NCBI GenBank assembly: GCA_913058495.1
Contig: CAJXQC010000026.1
Span: 1-42,007 of the forward strand
DNA from: an uncultured Balneola sp.
Lineage (GTDB): Bacteria > Bacteroidota > Rhodothermia > Balneolales > Balneolaceae
Reading direction: 5' to 3'
Length of the DNA: 42,007 bases
Positions 25,245 through 33,901 of the stretch are shown here, in pieces; the stretch's first letter is position 1, and each line of letters starts with the position of its first letter. Below the pieces are notes generated by a model that was not told where the DNA came from, ran no database searches, and saw nothing but the letters and a program-made list of their open reading frames with translations. The position numbers were made by a program, and so were the translations under genes.

Positions 25245-26168
25245 CTAATTTTTTTTTAGCTCATTGAGTATTGCTCCGTGACGTATTCCGCCGGTAGAAA
25301 CTCTGATCTCTTCCAAATCAAAATAATTCATAAAACCTTCCAGAATAAGCAAACCTGCAAGAAATATATCTTCCCTTCCCTTCAAAACTTTCGGACTTAG
25401 TTCAAGTAATTGCTGATGAGTATGTAAGCTAAATATTTCAATTCCTTTTTTAAGTTTTTCACGAACTATCAAATGTCCATTCATATGCTCCGGATCATAC
25501 TCATCAATCTGCAGATCTATAGCAGCTAATGAAGTAAGGGTCCCTGCAACGCCCACTGCTTGTACATTCTTTTTGGGTCTGAATTTCTTAGTCTCGAGCA
25601 AGCTTTTTACAGCTTGTCTGCACTCTCTTATTTGTTCTTGAAAAGGTGGATCTTGTACCAAAAATCTTTCGGTAAAACGTACGCAACCCATGTCAAAAGA
25701 ATGAGAGTCAATAAGTTCCCCATCTCGACCAAGAGCTACTTCAGTACTCCCCCCTCCTATATCCAATACAAAAACATCGCCACTAACCTGTTCATCAAAT
25801 ACAGTTAAAGCTCCTTTATAAGTATACTCAGCTTCTTTATCTCCGGAAAGTAATTGAACATCAAAACCCGTTTCTTTGTTTATCAGATTTTTAAACTCAT
25901 CTCTGTTAGAAGCATCCCGAACAGCGCTTGTTGCTGTAACAGTTACCTCAGTTACAGTAGAAAATTGAGAGCTCAGAATATTTTTATATTCTTTTATAGC
26001 TGTAATAACTCTTTCCATGCTTTCGTCTGAAAGAGCTTTATTAACATCCACTCCTTTTCCAAGCCGAGGCATTCTTTGCTCTTCATGAAAAACCTTTAAT
26101 CCTTCTCCATTTTCTTCGGCAATAAGCATTAAAACTGTGTTGGTTCCTATATCTATAGCTGCTTTCAT
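25245..26168 (-). CDS. Ppx/GppA family phosphatase (exopolyphosphatase-like)
   Basis: A 307-residue protein of the actin-like ASKHA fold that hydrolyses polyphosphate or pppGpp. It opens AAIDIGTNTVLMLIAE (phosphate-1 loop) and has FVLDIGGGSTEVALG (phosphate-2 loop) near residue 132. GVAGTLTSLAAIDL and STGGIRHGAI also match the family. The length is the short two-domain form without the HD-like C-terminus. I use the ATG at 26168, which overlaps the prmA stop (ATGA); a GTG at 26192 lies inside prmA. A stretch of nine As lies just before its stop codon. Confidence 0.92.
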   Translation of the reverse strand: MKAAIDIGTNTVLMLIAEENGEGLKVFHEEQRMPRLGKGVDVNKALSDESMERVITAIKEYKNILSSQFSTVTEVTVTATSAVRDASNRDEFKNLINKETGFDVQLLSGDKEAEYTYKGALTVFDEQVSGDVFVLDIGGGSTEVALGRDGELIDSHSFDMGCVRFTERFLVQDPPFQEQIRECRQAVKSLLETKKFRPKKNVQAVGVAGTLTSLAAIDLQIDEYDPEHMNGHLIVREKLKKGIEIFSLHTHQQLLELSPKVLKGREDIFLAGLLILEGFMNYFDLEEIRVSTGGIRHGAILNELKKN

Positions 26169-26998
26169 TTTCTTAGTAGAATTGCGATCCACTCTCCGTT
26201 TTGTCTGGTTTCCAGGTGTGTTAATGTCTTAACTGATTCTAAATTCATAATGGTTTGTTCATCATCTTCCAGTAAGCCCGAAAGTAATAAAGTGCCTTCT
26301 TTCCTTAAAAAAGAAAGTAATTCAGGAATTAATTCTATCAATGCATTCCTGTTTATATTTGCAAGAATTATATCGAAAGTACTGTCTGTAGGAATAACTT
26401 CTGTTGATCCGAGTTTGACCTCAAATCCTTCAACTTCATTCAAGATAATATTCTCTTTTGAATTATCTTCGCTCCATTCATCTATATCAAAACCAAAAGC
26501 AGATTCAGCGCCAAGTTTTAAAGCTGCAATACCCAGAATTCCGGTTCCTGTTCCTGCGTCAAGAACTTTATCGTCTTTGCTGATGATTTCTGATAACCAA
26601 CCTAGGATTAATCTTGTTGTTGCATGATATCCTGTACCAAACGCCATTTTAGGATCAATAAGTAGTTCGATCAAGTCCGAATCTGAAGGCGCCTCTTTTG
26701 CCCATGTTGGCCTCACATAAAAGGTACCAATAATCTGAGGTTCGATAGAGTTTTCCCACTTTTCATTCCAGTTCTGAGGAGAAATTAACTCTTCTTTTGT
26801 TAACTCTGCATCTTCAAAGGAATGCAAAATTTTAGTGATCTCTTCTCTTTTAACATCATCAAATCTGGATGAAGGAACCGAAGCGATTAAGAGATCACTT
26901 TCTTGTTCAAATCCTTCAAAATCCAGCTCAAATAGTTCAGCTATCAATAATTCATGCAGATCATCAGATAACGTGATGTGTAGTCGGATATAATCCAT
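26165..26998 (-). CDS. prmA: Ribosomal protein L11 methyltransferase
   Basis: Methylates lysines and the N-terminus of ribosomal protein L11. 277 residues from the ATG at 26998, whose A is shared with the stop of the M28 peptidase gene (TGATG). The N-terminal substrate-binding domain is followed by FGTGYHATTRL (the conserved loop before motif I), VLDAGTGTGILGIAALKLG (motif I), and DIILANINRNALIEL. All typical PrmA elements are present. Confidence 0.95.
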   Translation of the reverse strand: MDYIRLHITLSDDLHELLIAELFELDFEGFEQESDLLIASVPSSRFDDVKREEITKILHSFEDAELTKEELISPQNWNEKWENSIEPQIIGTFYVRPTWAKEAPSDSDLIELLIDPKMAFGTGYHATTRLILGWLSEIISKDDKVLDAGTGTGILGIAALKLGAESAFGFDIDEWSEDNSKENIILNEVEGFEVKLGSTEVIPTDSTFDIILANINRNALIELIPELLSFLRKEGTLLLSGLLEDDEQTIMNLESVKTLTHLETRQNGEWIAILLRK

Positions 26999-27957
26999 CA
27001 AATTCTATTATAAATTAATTCAAGAAGAACATTCCCAACTGCCTGAAGAGTATTCTTATCAATAATCGGCAGGTCGTCCTGATGCGTATGCCAGTGTGGA
27101 GCAAATTCGATATTTCCATCCGGGGCTACGGAATGATTTATAATATCCACAACCGGGATATTGGTATTTTCATATATGATATAATGATCATCCAACACTC
27201 CCGCTCCTCTCTGATCAAGGAAAATATCTGAATAACCTTTATTTTCAGCAATTCCCCAAATTTCGTCCACAAGATTGGGAGCATAGCTTAAAGAGTAGGT
27301 TTCTTTTGGGAAAACAGCTCGTTCAGCACCTACCATATCCAACAATATTCCAAATCTGGGATTGTATCCCGGAACAGGTGGATTGTTTGACCAGTAACGT
27401 GAACCTAAAAAGTACTTTACAATATCTCCAGATGTCCCATAATCTTCCCCATCAAATAAAACAATATCTACACCAATCGGTGGTGGGTTTTCAGAAAAGA
27501 TCCTTGCCAGTTCAATCAGTACACCTACTCCACTACCTCCATCATCGGCTCCGGCTATAAACTCTCCGGTTCTGCTTGTGTCCTGATCTGCACGGGGTCT
27601 TGTGTCCCAATGGGCACATAACATAATTCTGTCGCTGGCTGAAGTGTTAAAAGCAGCAATAATATTCGCCATCTCAAGAGTTTCACCATATCCTTCTTCA
27701 GTAAATTCCTGAGAAAATACGGCATTCTCTCCCGCGTAATCTTTAAGTTTCCCTTCCAAAAACTCTCTGGTCTTGACATGTCCATATGTATTTGGCACCC
27801 TGGGACCAAAGTTAACCTGGGTCTCAATAAATTTATATGCTGAATCCGAAGAGAATTGAGGAACATTTCTCCCTTTTTCAGAAAATTGAAGTCCTGTTCC
27901 TTTATTACAGGCTAAGACTGTTATTAAAGCGGATAGTATTAGTAGAATTTTATTCAT
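26998..27957 (-). CDS. M28-family lipoprotein (glutaminyl cyclase-like peptidase)
   Basis: A 319-residue lipoprotein with a short signal and lipobox VLAC (Cys17). The zinc-hydrolase core has AHWDTRP, GADDGGSGV and DGEDYGTSG, giving the His/Asp/Glu metal ligands and catalytic acid. A later HWHTHQDDLPIIDK provides the last His. The sequence resembles bacterial glutaminyl-peptide cyclotransferases as much as aminopeptidases, so it may form N-terminal pyroglutamate on exported proteins. Its start overlaps the SDR gene by 8 bp. Confidence 0.9.
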   Translation of the reverse strand: MNKILLILSALITVLACNKGTGLQFSEKGRNVPQFSSDSAYKFIETQVNFGPRVPNTYGHVKTREFLEGKLKDYAGENAVFSQEFTEEGYGETLEMANIIAAFNTSASDRIMLCAHWDTRPRADQDTSRTGEFIAGADDGGSGVGVLIELARIFSENPPPIGVDIVLFDGEDYGTSGDIVKYFLGSRYWSNNPPVPGYNPRFGILLDMVGAERAVFPKETYSLSYAPNLVDEIWGIAENKGYSDIFLDQRGAGVLDDHYIIYENTNIPVVDIINHSVAPDGNIEFAPHWHTHQDDLPIIDKNTLQAVGNVLLELIYNRI

Positions 27958-28717
27958 CTCTGTAAACCATTGTTGAGGATGATTGTGAAACCGGATAGAT
28001 AATAGTATCCATAATATTTACATGTTCCGGTCTGTTTGCAATAAAAACTATGATCTCAGCAATATCTTCTGCTGTTAAAGCTCTGAATCCTTTGTAAACT
28101 GATTCGGCTTTTTCATCATCTCCTTTAAACCTAACATTGCTGAACTCCGTTTCCACCATACCGGGTGAGACCATACTTACACGTACTCCCGTTCCGTGTA
28201 GATCTTTCTTGGTAGATTCGGTGATCGCCTTAACTGCATGCTTTGTAGCACAATAAACCACTCCACCTGCATACGATTCATGCCCTGCTACAGAGCCAAT
28301 ATTTATGATATGCCCTGCATTTCTAGCTTTCATTTGTGGAGAAATAAGCCTTGTTAATGACAACAGACCCTGAACATTTACAGCAAACATCTGATCAACA
28401 TCTTCCTGATCCAGCTCATAAACGGCATCTTTACCTAAAGCCAAACCAGCATTATTTATCAACACATCTATATCACTATCAATTGATTTAACAAAATCCT
28501 GACATGCCACACGATCTGTAACATCAAAAGGGAACGTATAGATTTCCGAATCAGGATATTTGTTCTCTAACTCATTTTTAATTTCTACTAACCTTTCTTC
28601 CCTTCTGCCGGTAAGAAACAAGTTGGCACCAAATTCACCTAACTGATAAGCAGCAGCTTTACCGATCCCTGAGGTAGCCCCTGTTATAATGATATTTTTT
28701 CCGCTTAGTCGGTTCAT
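27950..28717 (-). CDS. Short-chain dehydrogenase/reductase (YdfG-like)
   Basis: A 255-residue NADP-dependent oxidoreductase. TGATSGIGKAAA (cofactor loop), TGRREERL (an Arg pair typical of NADP use), NNAGLALG, the catalytic Ser in INIGSVAG and YCATK (YxxxK) are all present. VSPGMVETEFSNVRF and ALTAEDIAEIIVFIANRPEHVNI resemble serine/3-hydroxy-acid dehydrogenases such as YdfG. It lies 28 bp after gatA and overlaps the M28 gene. Confidence 0.93.
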   Translation of the reverse strand: MNRLSGKNIIITGATSGIGKAAAYQLGEFGANLFLTGRREERLVEIKNELENKYPDSEIYTFPFDVTDRVACQDFVKSIDSDIDVLINNAGLALGKDAVYELDQEDVDQMFAVNVQGLLSLTRLISPQMKARNAGHIINIGSVAGHESYAGGVVYCATKHAVKAITESTKKDLHGTGVRVSMVSPGMVETEFSNVRFKGDDEKAESVYKGFRALTAEDIAEIIVFIANRPEHVNIMDTIIYPVSQSSSTMVYRDE

Positions 28718-28745
28718 TTATCCGGATTTTCAGAAATTATATATT

Positions 28746-30269
28746 CTATTTATCCAGAAGTTCAACTAATCTTCCGGCATTAAGAATTTTAGATTCCTGA
28801 AATGAATCCGCCAAAAATTGAATTCCGATCGGCAAACCGTTTGAATGAGAACCCGATGGTACGCTAATTCCGCAAATGCCAGCCAAATTCGCTGATGTAG
28901 TGTAAATATCGTTAAGATACATCTGTACCGGATCATCCAGCTTCGCACCCTGTTCAAAAGCTGTAGTTGGAGTGGTAGGTCCGGCTATTACATCAACTTT
29001 TTCAAATGCTTTTTTGAAATCCTCCTGAATAAGACGACGAACTTTCTGTGCCTTGGCATAATATGCATCGTAATAACCTGAACTGAGCACATATGTACCT
29101 AACATAATTCTTCGCTTTACTTCAGTGCCAAAACCTTCTGTTCTGGATTTTTTGTACAGCTTTATCAACGCGCTGTCCATTTTAGATAATGCCAGATCCA
29201 ACTGAACCTCATCATCTTTAAATTCTTCCCTTAAACGACTTTCTTCTTCTTTTAGCTCTTCAACAACGGATGATTTATCAGCTCTGTGTCCGTATCGTAT
29301 TCCATCAAATCGAGCTAAATTACTCGAAGCTTCGGCTGTAGCAAGCACATAATAGGTAGCGATCCCATATTTAGTATGCGGTAAACTGATCGGTACTAAC
29401 TCAGCACCTTCTGATTCTAATTTCTTAAGAGTTTCATTAATATTCGTAGCAATTTCTGAATCCAATCCTTCGCCAAAAAACTCTTCAGGAACACCTATTC
29501 TGATTTTTTTATTTGGTTGCTTAAGCTCTTCTGCAAAATTCTGAACCGGAATATTTGCTGATGTATTATCTTTTTCATCAAAACCGGAAATAGCTTGAAG
29601 CACCCTTGCAGCATCTTCAACATTATTAGCAAAAGGTCCAATACAGTCAAATGAAGAAGCAAAAGCAATCAATCCCCATCGAGAAACACGACCGTAAGTA
29701 GGCTTTACTCCAACAACACCACAAAATGCAGCAGGTTGCCTAATAGAACCACCAGTATCGGATCCCAGAGATGCGCTCACCATTTTTGAAGCTACCGCAG
29801 CTGCGCTCCCACCTGATGAACCTCCGGATACTTTAGATGTATTAACCGGATTTTTAACAGCACCATATCTACTGAACTGGTTTGCGGAACCCATTGCAAA
29901 CTCATCCATATTGGTTCTTCCGATCAAAATTGCATCCTCTGCTTTCAAGCGCTCAATAACAGTAGCATCATAGACGCTCTCAAAGTCTCCAAGAATCTCA
30001 GAAGCACAGGTAGCTTGGCGTCCTCGCTCACAAATCAGATCTTTGATACCCAGAACAGCACCGGCGAGAGAGCCTGCGGTTCCATTTTTTATCTTATTTT
30101 CAATTATTTCTGCTTCAGAAAGAGCCTCTTCAAAATAAGTTGATACGAACGCATTGATTTCAGGATTTTGTTCTTCAATCGTTGCAATATAATTAGTAAC
30201 TATATCTTTCAGGGAGAGGTTTTCGTTGAGAATTTGCTCTCTTATCTCAGCGATGCTATTTGTAGACAA
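28746..30269 (-). CDS. gatA: Asp/Glu-tRNA amidotransferase, subunit A
   Basis: Amidase subunit of GatCAB, which makes Gln-tRNA(Gln) or Asn-tRNA(Asn) from mischarged tRNA. 507 residues. The Ser-cisSer-Lys triad is K76 (GIKDL), S151 (SGGSSGGS) and S175 (DTGGSIRQPA), with spacing identical to well-studied GatA proteins. I accept the TTG at 30269: no in-frame ATG fits upstream, and SIAEIREQIL matches the usual N-terminus. The tatA stop is 4 bp before it. gatB and gatC are not in the window. Confidence 0.95.
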   Translation of the reverse strand: MSTNSIAEIREQILNENLSLKDIVTNYIATIEEQNPEINAFVSTYFEEALSEAEIIENKIKNGTAGSLAGAVLGIKDLICERGRQATCASEILGDFESVYDATVIERLKAEDAILIGRTNMDEFAMGSANQFSRYGAVKNPVNTSKVSGGSSGGSAAAVASKMVSASLGSDTGGSIRQPAAFCGVVGVKPTYGRVSRWGLIAFASSFDCIGPFANNVEDAARVLQAISGFDEKDNTSANIPVQNFAEELKQPNKKIRIGVPEEFFGEGLDSEIATNINETLKKLESEGAELVPISLPHTKYGIATYYVLATAEASSNLARFDGIRYGHRADKSSVVEELKEEESRLREEFKDDEVQLDLALSKMDSALIKLYKKSRTEGFGTEVKRRIMLGTYVLSSGYYDAYYAKAQKVRRLIQEDFKKAFEKVDVIAGPTTPTTAFEQGAKLDDPVQMYLNDIYTTSANLAGICGISVPSGSHSNGLPIGIQFLADSFQESKILNAGRLVELLDK

Positions 30270-30273
30270 TCTT

Positions 30274-30492
30274 CTATTTTTTTGAATTAGACTTTGTTTC
30301 TTCTGAATTTACAGCATCATCAATATCACGAGAACTGTCTTCAATTTCTTTTTTGATGTCGCTTGATGCTTTTCTGAATTCTTTAATTCCTTGACCTAAT
30401 CCTTTTGCTAACTCGGGAATTCTTTTAGCGCCAAAAAGCACTAAAACAAGAATAGCTATGATAATAATTTCGGTTGTTCCAAAACTTCCCAT
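30274..30492 (-). CDS. tatA: Sec-independent translocase component TatA/E
   Basis: A 72-residue protein: a short periplasmic start, one membrane helix (IIIIAILVLVLFG), the conserved hinge FGAKRIPELAKGLGQGIKEF, then a charged amphipathic tail. It forms the pore-like part of the Tat pathway, which exports folded proteins. It is the first gene of the minus-strand operon leading into gatA. The other Tat genes are elsewhere. Confidence 0.95.
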   Translation of the reverse strand: MGSFGTTEIIIIAILVLVLFGAKRIPELAKGLGQGIKEFRKASSDIKKEIEDSSRDIDDAVNSEETKSNSKK

Positions 30493-30646
30493 AAAAAATA
30501 ATCCTCTTTGGATTTAGTTGATGTAATTGTGCTAAGATAACAATATTTTCGGCACGATTTAAGATCAAAAATTTTTTGGAACGATACTTGGAAAATTCAG
30601 GTAGAATTGTATCATTCACTCACTTAATTAAAAAAAAGATTTATTT
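30493..30646. promoter_or_regulatory. Divergent promoter region, tatA operon / DUF2795 gene
   Basis: A 154-bp spacer between the two outward-facing starts must hold promoters for both. A rightward candidate is TTGGAA (about 30588) with TATCAT 16 bp further on. No leftward promoter stands out. No RNA structure is evident. Confidence 0.35.
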
Positions 30647-30901
30647 ATGATTTGGACAGTAGAATTAGCCGCCGCTTTAGATGAAGCACCATTCCCAGCG
30701 AACAGAGAAGAGCTTATAGAATGGGCTGAAAGAAATGGGCTTCCAACTCAGGTGATTACTAATCTTGAGGAATTGGAGGAATTAGACGAAGGTGAGAATA
30801 CGATCTATGAAAACATAGAAGATATTTGGCCGGATTACATTCAAAAAGAAGATTTCTTCCATAACGAAGAAGACGAAGGATTCGATTACGATGATGTTTA
30901 G
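30647..30901 (+). CDS. DUF2795 domain protein
   Basis: An 84-residue acidic protein. The N-terminal ~58 residues match DUF2795: ELAAALDEAPFPANREELIEW, then VITNLEELEEL and IYENIEDIWPDYI. The tail is strongly acidic (HNEEDEGFDYDDV). The family is widespread in Bacteroidota/Balneolota and several other phyla and has no known function. It is possibly co-transcribed with the Omp85-family gene 43 bp downstream. Confidence 0.92.
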   Translation: MIWTVELAAALDEAPFPANREELIEWAERNGLPTQVITNLEELEELDEGENTIYENIEDIWPDYIQKEDFFHNEEDEGFDYDDV

Positions 30902-30944
30902 CCCCAAATAAGCCTGGTTATGTAATCAAACATAACCTCCACCA

Positions 30945-33347
30945 TTGAGAAATACCCTATCTACAATATCATTTATTACTATCTCCTTCCTATTCACGGT
31001 GCTTTTAACGAGTACCGCACAGGTTAATGTATCAGCACAAAGTTCTTCTGTTGTTTCGGACAGCACTTCTGATAAAGTAGTGCGAAGAATCAGGTTTTCG
31101 GGAAATAGAAATGTAAAGGATCGAACTCTGGAAACATTAATTCGAACCAAAACTAACCGGGAATTCCTGGGAATACCCAGATTTACACCTTGGTATTACT
31201 TTTGGGAATTGAGTAATGGTCGTTTTGGAGAAGATCCCATCTACTTGGATCGTTCCGTAGTCTCTAATGACATGGAAAGAATCAGGCTGTACTATGAATC
31301 CTTAGGATACCTTCGCGTTCAGGTTGATACAACCATCGTTGAATACAAAACTGATAAAGTTGAAGTTTCTTTTATACTGACAGAAGGTGCTCCTTCTGAA
31401 ATAGAAACAATTTCTTACAGAGGACTACCCTTCTTTTCTACATTTGAGAAAAGAATTGATTTTATGAGAGCCAGCCCGCTAACAAATGATCGTATTAATG
31501 ATTCAACTTATACAGTAAATCGTCAATATAACACACAGGAATTAGGTGCAGAGCAACAGCGAATAATCAATTTTTTAAAAAATAATGGCTATGCATCGAT
31601 TCAAAAGGATTCAGTAATCGCTCTGGTTCAGACTCAACAACCGGATTCAACTAATCTTGACATTCAATTCAGAATAAATCCCGGAAAGGTCTATCGCTTT
31701 GGTGATGTTTATGTAAACCTTGCAGACGGTTCAGCTCCTGATAACTATACTCAGATCGACACTGTTACTTCCCAACAAGAAGTAGTTGATACCACAAAGA
31801 TATTCCTGAAAAAAGAACCCGCTACCCAAACCAAGTTTTCGTTAATGACTGACCAGATACTATTTAAACCGGGAGATATTTATAATCATGAATTATATCT
31901 GAATACTATCCGGGAATACCAAAATCTTGGAATGTTATTTATCAGAAGATTCGGACAAAATGAAACCGGAAGTCAGCCCGACTTTTCACAGACCTATATC
32001 CCAACCTATCTGGATCTGCAATCCCTTACAAAGCATAGTATTGGAGCTGAGATATTCGGAATGAAGAGATATGGTTTTGGTACCGGTCTTGGGGTTGATT
32101 ACACGAATAATAATGCATTTGGTAAAGCTGAGAATTTCTCACTTTCAGCTAATGTCAGTTTTGAATTTGTGAGCAAAAGTGTGCTTGAAGAAATTGCTGA
32201 TACCTCAACTCAATCTTCTATTTTCAGAAGCTATGAGTTAAGAGGAGATTACACTGTACCAAGACTGAATTTTCCATTCGCATTTCTGGATAACACCCGA
32301 TTCTTCACGAGCGGTTTAACAAGATATTCACTTTCATACAGCAGATCTGATCAACTATTTTTTGATATCAATAGTGACGTTCAGTTTAACCTTCGCTATG
32401 AAGTACAACACAATCCTCGATTTTCCAGTTTTTTAGATCTTATTGAACTGGATATTGTTGATCCGTCACCCACAGATGAGTTTATTAATAATCTCAGAAA
32501 CGATTTCGATTCAGACACGTTGCTTGACGGTACCATAGTTGATCCTATAGAATTAACAAGGATCTTAGAAGATTTCAGGCCTCAAATTTCATCCGTAATA
32601 CGGTACACGTTCAGAAGCCAAAACACAGACTTAATAAAAAGAAATCGTGGATATTTCAGTGAATACTCCTTGTCAACAGGTGGAAATATTCCATATGTAC
32701 TTGACAAATTTGTAATTACTCCGGATACCCTGGAGCAAAGCCTCCCGTCTCTGTTCAAAGTAAGTGAGAATGAATTGAGTTACAGCAGATATATAAAAGC
32801 AACTGCAGATTACAGGAAATACATTCCTGTTTCTAATTCTGCAGTATTTGCCTGGAGAGTGTACGCAGGAATAGCTCAACCTTATGGCAGTAGTACAACT
32901 ATTCCTTTAAACAGGCGGTTTTTTGCAGGCGGCAGTAATGATATTCGAGGTTGGGGTCCATTTCAGTTAGGTCCCGGTTCTATTAAATCTGAAAACGTTC
33001 GTATTAACGGTGGGGAAATAAAATTAGCGGCATTTACTGAAGCTCGTCAGATCTTTATTCGAGAACTTTTGGGTGCCAACTGGCATGCGGCTATGTACGC
33101 AGATGCCGGCAATGTTTGGTATGGACCTAAAAATGATGCCGCCCAAGATCAAGAACTGGAAAAAGGCAGATTTTATATTGATGATTTTTACAACCAGATT
33201 GCAGTTGGAACAGGTTTAGGATTGCGTTTAGATTGGGAATATCTGGTTGCTCGATTCGATTTCACCTTCAGGGCGCATGATTTAGAAGTCGGATGGTTCA
33301 ACAATAAAAAGTTGTACTTTAGTTTTGGTATCGGTCATTCTTTTTAA
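30945..33347 (+). CDS. BamA/TamA (Omp85) family outer-membrane protein
   Basis: An 800-residue outer-membrane assembly factor. A signal peptide (~1-32) is followed by POTRA-type repeats (KVVRRIRFSGNRNVKDRTLE; VEVSFILTEGAPSEIETISY; KVYRFGDVYVN). A C-terminal 16-strand barrel starts near residue 360 and includes the diagnostic FFAGGSNDIRGWG (about 659-671) and the C-terminal FSFGIGHSF. I use the TTG at 30945: an in-frame stop lies only four codons upstream, and the next Met would remove the signal peptide. It may act as a second BamA or a TamA-like translocator; which one cannot be told here. Confidence 0.93.
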   Translation: MRNTLSTISFITISFLFTVLLTSTAQVNVSAQSSSVVSDSTSDKVVRRIRFSGNRNVKDRTLETLIRTKTNREFLGIPRFTPWYYFWELSNGRFGEDPIYLDRSVVSNDMERIRLYYESLGYLRVQVDTTIVEYKTDKVEVSFILTEGAPSEIETISYRGLPFFSTFEKRIDFMRASPLTNDRINDSTYTVNRQYNTQELGAEQQRIINFLKNNGYASIQKDSVIALVQTQQPDSTNLDIQFRINPGKVYRFGDVYVNLADGSAPDNYTQIDTVTSQQEVVDTTKIFLKKEPATQTKFSLMTDQILFKPGDIYNHELYLNTIREYQNLGMLFIRRFGQNETGSQPDFSQTYIPTYLDLQSLTKHSIGAEIFGMKRYGFGTGLGVDYTNNNAFGKAENFSLSANVSFEFVSKSVLEEIADTSTQSSIFRSYELRGDYTVPRLNFPFAFLDNTRFFTSGLTRYSLSYSRSDQLFFDINSDVQFNLRYEVQHNPRFSSFLDLIELDIVDPSPTDEFINNLRNDFDSDTLLDGTIVDPIELTRILEDFRPQISSVIRYTFRSQNTDLIKRNRGYFSEYSLSTGGNIPYVLDKFVITPDTLEQSLPSLFKVSENELSYSRYIKATADYRKYIPVSNSAVFAWRVYAGIAQPYGSSTTIPLNRRFFAGGSNDIRGWGPFQLGPGSIKSENVRINGGEIKLAAFTEARQIFIRELLGANWHAAMYADAGNVWYGPKNDAAQDQELEKGRFYIDDFYNQIAVGTGLGLRLDWEYLVARFDFTFRAHDLEVGWFNNKKLYFSFGIGHSF

Positions 33348-33359
33348 CGTTATTTAGAT

Positions 33360-33899
33360 ATGGGAAAACTCACAAATATTAAACAACAACTGAGCATAGT
33401 ATTCGGCTCAAAATTTCTTAAAAATTTATCCGCTGCAGAGAGGTATGAGTTCCTGCAACTCTGCCACAAAAGAAATTACAAAGAAGGCGAATATGTTTTT
33501 TACAGGAATGACCCCGGTACGGGAATGTACTTTATTCAAGATGGAAAAATTGAACTGATGCTGAATGCCAAAAACGAAGAAAATGAAAATGTTGATGGCT
33601 CAAGTAAATTTATTTTAGATCCTCCGGACAGTTTTGGAGCACTCTCAATAGGATACAATCTGAGAAGAAAAGCAACTGCACAATGTGTTACTGATTGTCA
33701 ACTTCTGGGGTTTTTCCAACCCGACTTTGAGGTTTTAAGAGACCGCCATCCACAAATAGCAGTTAAGTTTTTGCAATCACTTACCAACATTGCGCTCAGG
33801 CAGTTAGAGCAAGCAACTTATATCATTGAAGAGGTGGCTGGACAGGAAAAGGCTCTTCAAATACAATTTGATACTTACTACGAAAATTCTGAAGATTAA
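33360..33899 (+). CDS. Cyclic-nucleotide-binding-domain protein, no DNA-binding domain
   Basis: 179 residues, essentially one CNBD (about 18-145), with a short helical tail and no helix-turn-helix, so it is not a Crp/Fnr regulator. The phosphate-binding cassette reads FGALSIGYNLRRKATA: the Arg is kept, but the Glu that normally follows FG is Ala. Cyclic-nucleotide binding may therefore be weak or lost, and a purely structural role is possible. It lies 12 bp after the Omp85 gene and 2 bp before rlmD. Confidence 0.85.
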   Translation: MGKLTNIKQQLSIVFGSKFLKNLSAAERYEFLQLCHKRNYKEGEYVFYRNDPGTGMYFIQDGKIELMLNAKNEENENVDGSSKFILDPPDSFGALSIGYNLRRKATAQCVTDCQLLGFFQPDFEVLRDRHPQIAVKFLQSLTNIALRQLEQATYIIEEVAGQEKALQIQFDTYYENSED

Positions 33900-33901
33900 T
33901 A

